Origin: Euzebya tangerina
GTDB lineage: Bacteria > Actinomycetota > Nitriliruptoria > Euzebyales > Euzebyaceae
NCBI RefSeq assembly: GCF_003074135.1
Contig: NZ_PPDK01000001.1
Span: 3,381,265 to 3,445,264, forward strand
Reading direction: 5' to 3'
Length of the DNA stretch: 64,000 nt
Made by a program: the position numbers and the translations under genes. This document shows positions 60,836 through 64,000 of the stretch, one piece after another. Positions within the stretch are counted from its first letter, which is position 1, and each line of letters begins with the position of its first letter. The notes beneath the pieces are model-generated. The model was not told where the DNA came from, did no database searches, and saw only the letters and a list, made by a program, of their open reading frames with translations.

Positions 60836-62465
60836 CGAGTTCAGTCAGGTTGACCAGGCCGTGGGGGTCGTAGCGCAAGCCGCGGATCTCCGCGGAGGCC
60901 ACCATCGAGTGCTGGGTGCTGAAGACCGGCATCACCACCTGGTCGACGTTGACCGCCCGGTCCACCACCCGGTCGAGTAGCGACTCTCGCGACTCGTCGT
61001 CCAGGGTTCTGGCCGCCTGCTCGAGCAGGGAGTCAACCGTTGCGTTGGTGTAGCGCATGTAGTTCATCCCGCCCCGCTCGGGGACCTGCGTGCTGTGCAG
61101 CAGCGGGAACAGCACCGACAGCGACGAGGGAACATCGGCGACCAGTGGGAAGCGGAAGATGCCGACGGTGCCGGCCAGCAGTTGGTCCTGGTACTCGGGG
61201 AGCGGCGGGGCCGGACCACGTCCATTGGAGACCAGTGCGACACCCGCCCGGCTGAGCCCGCCACGCAGCTCGTCCCTGACGGCTTCGTGCCCGCCTCCCG
61301 CATTGAAGGCGAAGCCGAGCTGCTGGACGCCGGCCTCCTGCAGCAATCGGCGCGCTGCGGGGATGTCGAGCGTGCAGCGATCACACTGGTCGATCTGCGT
61401 GCCGGGGAGCGCTGGCGGCAGCAGCGATGTCGCGGGTGCCAGGTTGCCGTTCTGCAACGAGTCGGCCAGCGCCTCGCGGTCCAACGCCAGTGAGATGGCC
61501 TGTCGGACATCGACTTGGTCATACGGCGGGGTCTGGGTGTTGACACCGAGGACATAGGACTCGGGCCGGCCACCGACGATCAGACCCGGTCCGCTCCAGG
61601 CGCCGCCGCGTGATGGGAAGTCCTCCGCCGCCACCGCCAGCGCCTCGGGCGGCACGGCCGTCAGGTCACGCCGTCCCTGTGTGAAGGCGAGGTAGTTGAT
61701 GTCGAGGTCACCGATCCGGAAGACCACCTCCGTCGGACTCCCCGCCACGCGCAGCCCGTTGGCCCAGGTGTCGACGGCACTGGCACGGATGAAGTCGGCG
61801 TCGGTGTAGGGCTCGGTCACGGCGAACGGGCCGTTGCCGGCAGGCTGCTGGACCCACGAGACAGGATCGGCGGCGCGCTGGGTCAGATTGGTCGGTCCGA
61901 GCGCCGGATGGCCGACGACGGCAGCGAGGTCGGAGCGGGGCCGGCGAAGTAACACGGTGAGGGTGAACTCGTCATCGATCCGGACCCCGGACAGCACCGG
62001 GACCTCCCCGCGCGCGACGGCCCCGTGGCCGATCACGTCTGCCAGCAGGTAGCCGAAGGGCCCGCCGGCGCTCAGCGTCGACCAGGCTGTACGGAATGCC
62101 TCAGCCGTGACCGGCGCCCCATCGCTGAAGGTGCTGCCCGGCCGCAGCGTGAATGTCCACTCGGTCGCGTCGTCCGACACCTCCCACGAACTCGCGGCCG
62201 ACGGCACCGCCCGGCCCCGGGCATCCCACGCCGTCAGCGAGTCGAAGAGCGCATCGACGACGGCGAGATCATCGCCGCTCTGGGCCAGGGTCGGCGTGAT
62301 CGCTCGTGGCGGGCCGATCCCGTAGCGAAAGGACCCACCGGACTGCTCGACCGAGGTCACGCCCGGCGCCACCGTCGGCCCCAGCGGGACATCCGGTCCG
62401 TCCGGGTCGCAGGCGACCAGGAGCAGCACCAGCCCCAGGATCAGGAGGACGCGACGAGGGCGCAC
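60822..62465 (-). CDS. Peptide/opine-type ABC transporter binding lipoprotein (SBP family 5)
   Basis: A 547-residue extracytoplasmic solute-binding protein. The signal peptide ends in LLLVACDP (lipobox). WTFTLRPGSTFSDGAPVTAEAF and VRQAISLALDREAL are the family 5 hallmarks (DppA/OppA type). No permease or ATPase is adjacent, so it is an orphan. It has three Cys near DQCDRCTLD. Confidence 0.88.
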   Translation of the reverse strand: MRPRRVLLILGLVLLLVACDPDGPDVPLGPTVAPGVTSVEQSGGSFRYGIGPPRAITPTLAQSGDDLAVVDALFDSLTAWDARGRAVPSAASSWEVSDDATEWTFTLRPGSTFSDGAPVTAEAFRTAWSTLSAGGPFGYLLADVIGHGAVARGEVPVLSGVRIDDEFTLTVLLRRPRSDLAAVVGHPALGPTNLTQRAADPVSWVQQPAGNGPFAVTEPYTDADFIRASAVDTWANGLRVAGSPTEVVFRIGDLDINYLAFTQGRRDLTAVPPEALAVAAEDFPSRGGAWSGPGLIVGGRPESYVLGVNTQTPPYDQVDVRQAISLALDREALADSLQNGNLAPATSLLPPALPGTQIDQCDRCTLDIPAARRLLQEAGVQQLGFAFNAGGGHEAVRDELRGGLSRAGVALVSNGRGPAPPLPEYQDQLLAGTVGIFRFPLVADVPSSLSVLFPLLHSTQVPERGGMNYMRYTNATVDSLLEQAARTLDDESRESLLDRVVDRAVNVDQVVMPVFSTQHSMVASAEIRGLRYDPHGLVNLTELVIQR

Positions 62466-62516
62466 CGGCCAGTACTGCGGGGACCCGATCAGCGAGGATC
62501 CGATCAGAGGCGTCTG

Positions 62517-62753
62517 TCAGACCAGCCGCAGCGCCAACACCACGGTCGTGACGGCGAAGACGACCGCCGTCAGCACCGTCAGACGGTCCAGGTTCTTCTC
62601 AGCGATGGTCGAGCCTCCACCACCGCCGACGGCGCCACCGCCGAACATGTCCGACAGGCCGCCGCCCTTACCGGACTTGAGCAGGATGAACAGGATCAGC
62701 AGGATCGACACCAACACGTGGAGGACGACCAGAACGATGTTGAACACGCCCAC
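62517..62753 (-). CDS. secG: Preprotein translocase subunit SecG
   Basis: A 78-residue membrane protein with two helices (VFNIVLVVLHVLVSILLILFILL and LTVLTAVVFAVTTVVLALRLV) around the cytoplasmic loop KSGKGGGLSDMFGGGAVGGGGGS, which is the SecG signature. Two GTG starts (62753, 62747) are possible; the first is closer to a GAGG. It supports SecYEG. Confidence 0.9.
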   Translation of the reverse strand: MGVFNIVLVVLHVLVSILLILFILLKSGKGGGLSDMFGGGAVGGGGGSTIAEKNLDRLTVLTAVVFAVTTVVLALRLV

Positions 62754-62776
62754 GATCGTATCGCAGCCTCGACGGA

Positions 62777-64000
62777 CTACCCCTGGGAGCTGTCCACGAG
62801 GTAGATGCCGACCCGGCCGCGATCCGAGTCCACACCCCATAGCGGTCTGGCGCTGGGCGGGGTCGGCGCGACCGTGTCCGGTGCCTCCCAGGGCCAACCA
62901 CCTGCCTGCCAGCCCCCCGACCGGAGCGGCAGCATGGGCGAGATGCCGGTACGCCACTCGTGACCCGACTCGACCGGCAGGCAGCCCGTGCACCTCGTCT
63001 CCGTGGCCGCGAGCGCGTCGGAGTGGTCATCGGTCGCCGTGGTCACAGCCGTCGCGACAGCGCCCGAGCTGGCCATGGTCCGGAACGTCGTCAGCGCCGG
63101 TGACTCAACCGGCTGAGCCAACGGTCGGCGCCACTGCCCCAGCAGCAGCTCACCCTCGACCTGTCCGGGGAGGACGACGGTGACGGCGGTTGCCAGCATC
63201 ACCATCACCATGGCGACGGTGAACTCGAGCCGCTGGCGACGGAGCGTGATCGGCGCCGCGCGCTCGATCAGCCGAACCACCCGTTCGGCGATCTGTCGTG
63301 CACCACCGGAGAGGCTTCCCTGCCGCAGCAGCCGGGTTGGCAGCCCGCCCGGCACCGGCAGAGAGTGCGATGGCACCATCGTGGCGCACGCCATGGCCGT
63401 AACCCGGGTGCCGGCTCGATCGGCTCCCTCCCAGACCTTCAGGATCGAGGATGCCAGGGCCGCAGGACGACCCGTGGAGTCGGATGCCAGATCGTCGGCC
63501 GAGTGCTCCTGCTCGTGGCGCAACCAGCGGGTCGCCAGATACATCGGCGGGACGAAGAACGTCAGGTCGCGGATGATGCCGACGACGGCGTTCACGGTCA
63601 CGTCACGGCGAGCGATGTGGGCCAGCTCGTGGGCCAGCAGGCCTTCGACCTCACCCGGGTCCAGCGTCTCGAGCAGCTCCGGGTCGATGGCGATCGTGGG
63701 ACGACGGACACCGGTCGTGAACGCCCCTCCGGGACAGCGGCGAACCAGCAGCAGAGGTGGCGCCTCGATCTGCAGCTTGGTCGCGAGACGACGGACGATC
63801 GCGCGGAGCTCGTGGTCGGCCGACGGCTGCGCGGCAGCGACGTAGCGGTGGATGGCCCAGTGGGACAGGGCACGCCGGCTGAGCAGCAGGGCGGCAACTA
63901 CCCCGTAGGCCACGAGTAGCCACTCCAGCCGACGGATCGCGAAGGTGGACCCGAAGACCTCGAAGGGCTGGCCGTCCGCGACACTGACCACCAGTGATGG
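62777..64000 (-). CDS. M56-family (BlaR1-like) metallopeptidase, 5' end outside window
   Basis: The frame runs off the right edge, so the N-terminal helices are not visible. The seen part has one helix (LEWLLVAYGVVAALLL), the M56 motif LLAHELAHIARRD with third ligand EHSADDLA, a C-terminal helix and an extracytoplasmic domain with a Cys pair (RCTGCLP). BlaR1/MecR1-type proteins sense ligands and cleave a cognate repressor; no BlaI-like gene is in view. A complete membrane M56 protein would have more helices upstream. Confidence 0.82.
   Translation of the reverse strand, partial: PSLVVSVADGQPFEVFGSTFAIRRLEWLLVAYGVVAALLLSRRALSHWAIHRYVAAAQPSADHELRAIVRRLATKLQIEAPPLLLVRRCPGGAFTTGVRRPTIAIDPELLETLDPGEVEGLLAHELAHIARRDVTVNAVVGIIRDLTFFVPPMYLATRWLRHEQEHSADDLASDSTGRPAALASSILKVWEGADRAGTRVTAMACATMVPSHSLPVPGGLPTRLLRQGSLSGGARQIAERVVRLIERAAPITLRRQRLEFTVAMVMVMLATAVTVVLPGQVEGELLLGQWRRPLAQPVESPALTTFRTMASSGAVATAVTTATDDHSDALAATETRCTGCLPVESGHEWRTGISPMLPLRSGGWQAGGWPWEAPDTVAPTPPSARPLWGVDSDRGRVGIYLVDSSQG

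Overview
The window is one contiguous stretch of a high-GC actinobacterial chromosome. It carries a complete Pup-proteasome locus, a mycothione reductase, actinobacterial families (DUF3152, DUF4235, SCO6745-like) and two proteins with cell-wall-binding repeat 2 (CWB2) modules. That mix would fit a deep-branching lineage such as Nitriliruptoria (Euzebya and relatives), but the assignment is an inference from gene content. No prophage, insertion sequence, CRISPR array or rRNA was seen. One tRNA-Leu(GAG) is present.

Layout. 1-4.4 kb: a WYL/PafB-type regulator (cut by the window edge) divergent from a bifunctional penicillin-binding protein and a polyprenol-phosphate mannosyltransferase-like enzyme. 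4.4-6.1 kb: an orphan AbiEi-like/DUF559 nuclease-like gene with an array of about nine short repeats on each side. 6.1-17.7 kb: the proteasome region on the minus strand (mpa, dop, pup, prcB, prcA, a membrane Ser/Thr kinase, pafA). It is interrupted between mpa and dop by an S51 peptidase and by a second AbiEi/DUF559-like gene on the opposite strand, which is flanked on each side by two palindromic elements of a different family. 17.7-24.6 kb: subtilase with CWB2 repeats, trmI, DUF1802, M15 peptidase, tRNA-Leu and a methyltransferase.

24.6-35.2 kb is a zinc island. It has two ABC importers (one with an AztD-type metallochaperone, one with a His/Asp/Glu-rich binding protein), the Fur-family regulator Zur, a CDF exporter, two ArsR regulators and a His-rich small protein. 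Six Zur-box-like 15-mers precede the importer operons, zur and an uncharacterised 117-residue protein, so the island can be read as one metal-responsive regulon with import and export arms.

35.2-49.2 kb holds an Asp-rich CWB2 protein, an HTTM membrane protein, a MOSC protein, mycothione reductase, a sulfurtransferase, a TetR-controlled operon behind TTGATCG operators, a glycosyltransferase, a PspC-type histidine kinase/LuxR regulator pair, a LiaF-like PspC protein and a GDSL hydrolase. 49.2-64 kb holds a saccharopine-dehydrogenase-like protein, an atypical FtsH-like AAA protease, an acyl-CoA dehydrogenase, a membrane GGDEF-EAL protein, a molybdopterin oxidoreductase, polyphosphate kinase, a peptide-binding lipoprotein, secG and an M56 peptidase cut by the window end.

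The most unusual material is (a) the 56.3-57.0 kb interval, where a predicted three-way-junction RNA with complementary hairpin loops precedes a 41-residue peptide made of five GTSWG repeats, followed by a second small basic protein and a terminator; and (b) the two AbiEi/DUF559-like genes, each bracketed by its own private repeat family.
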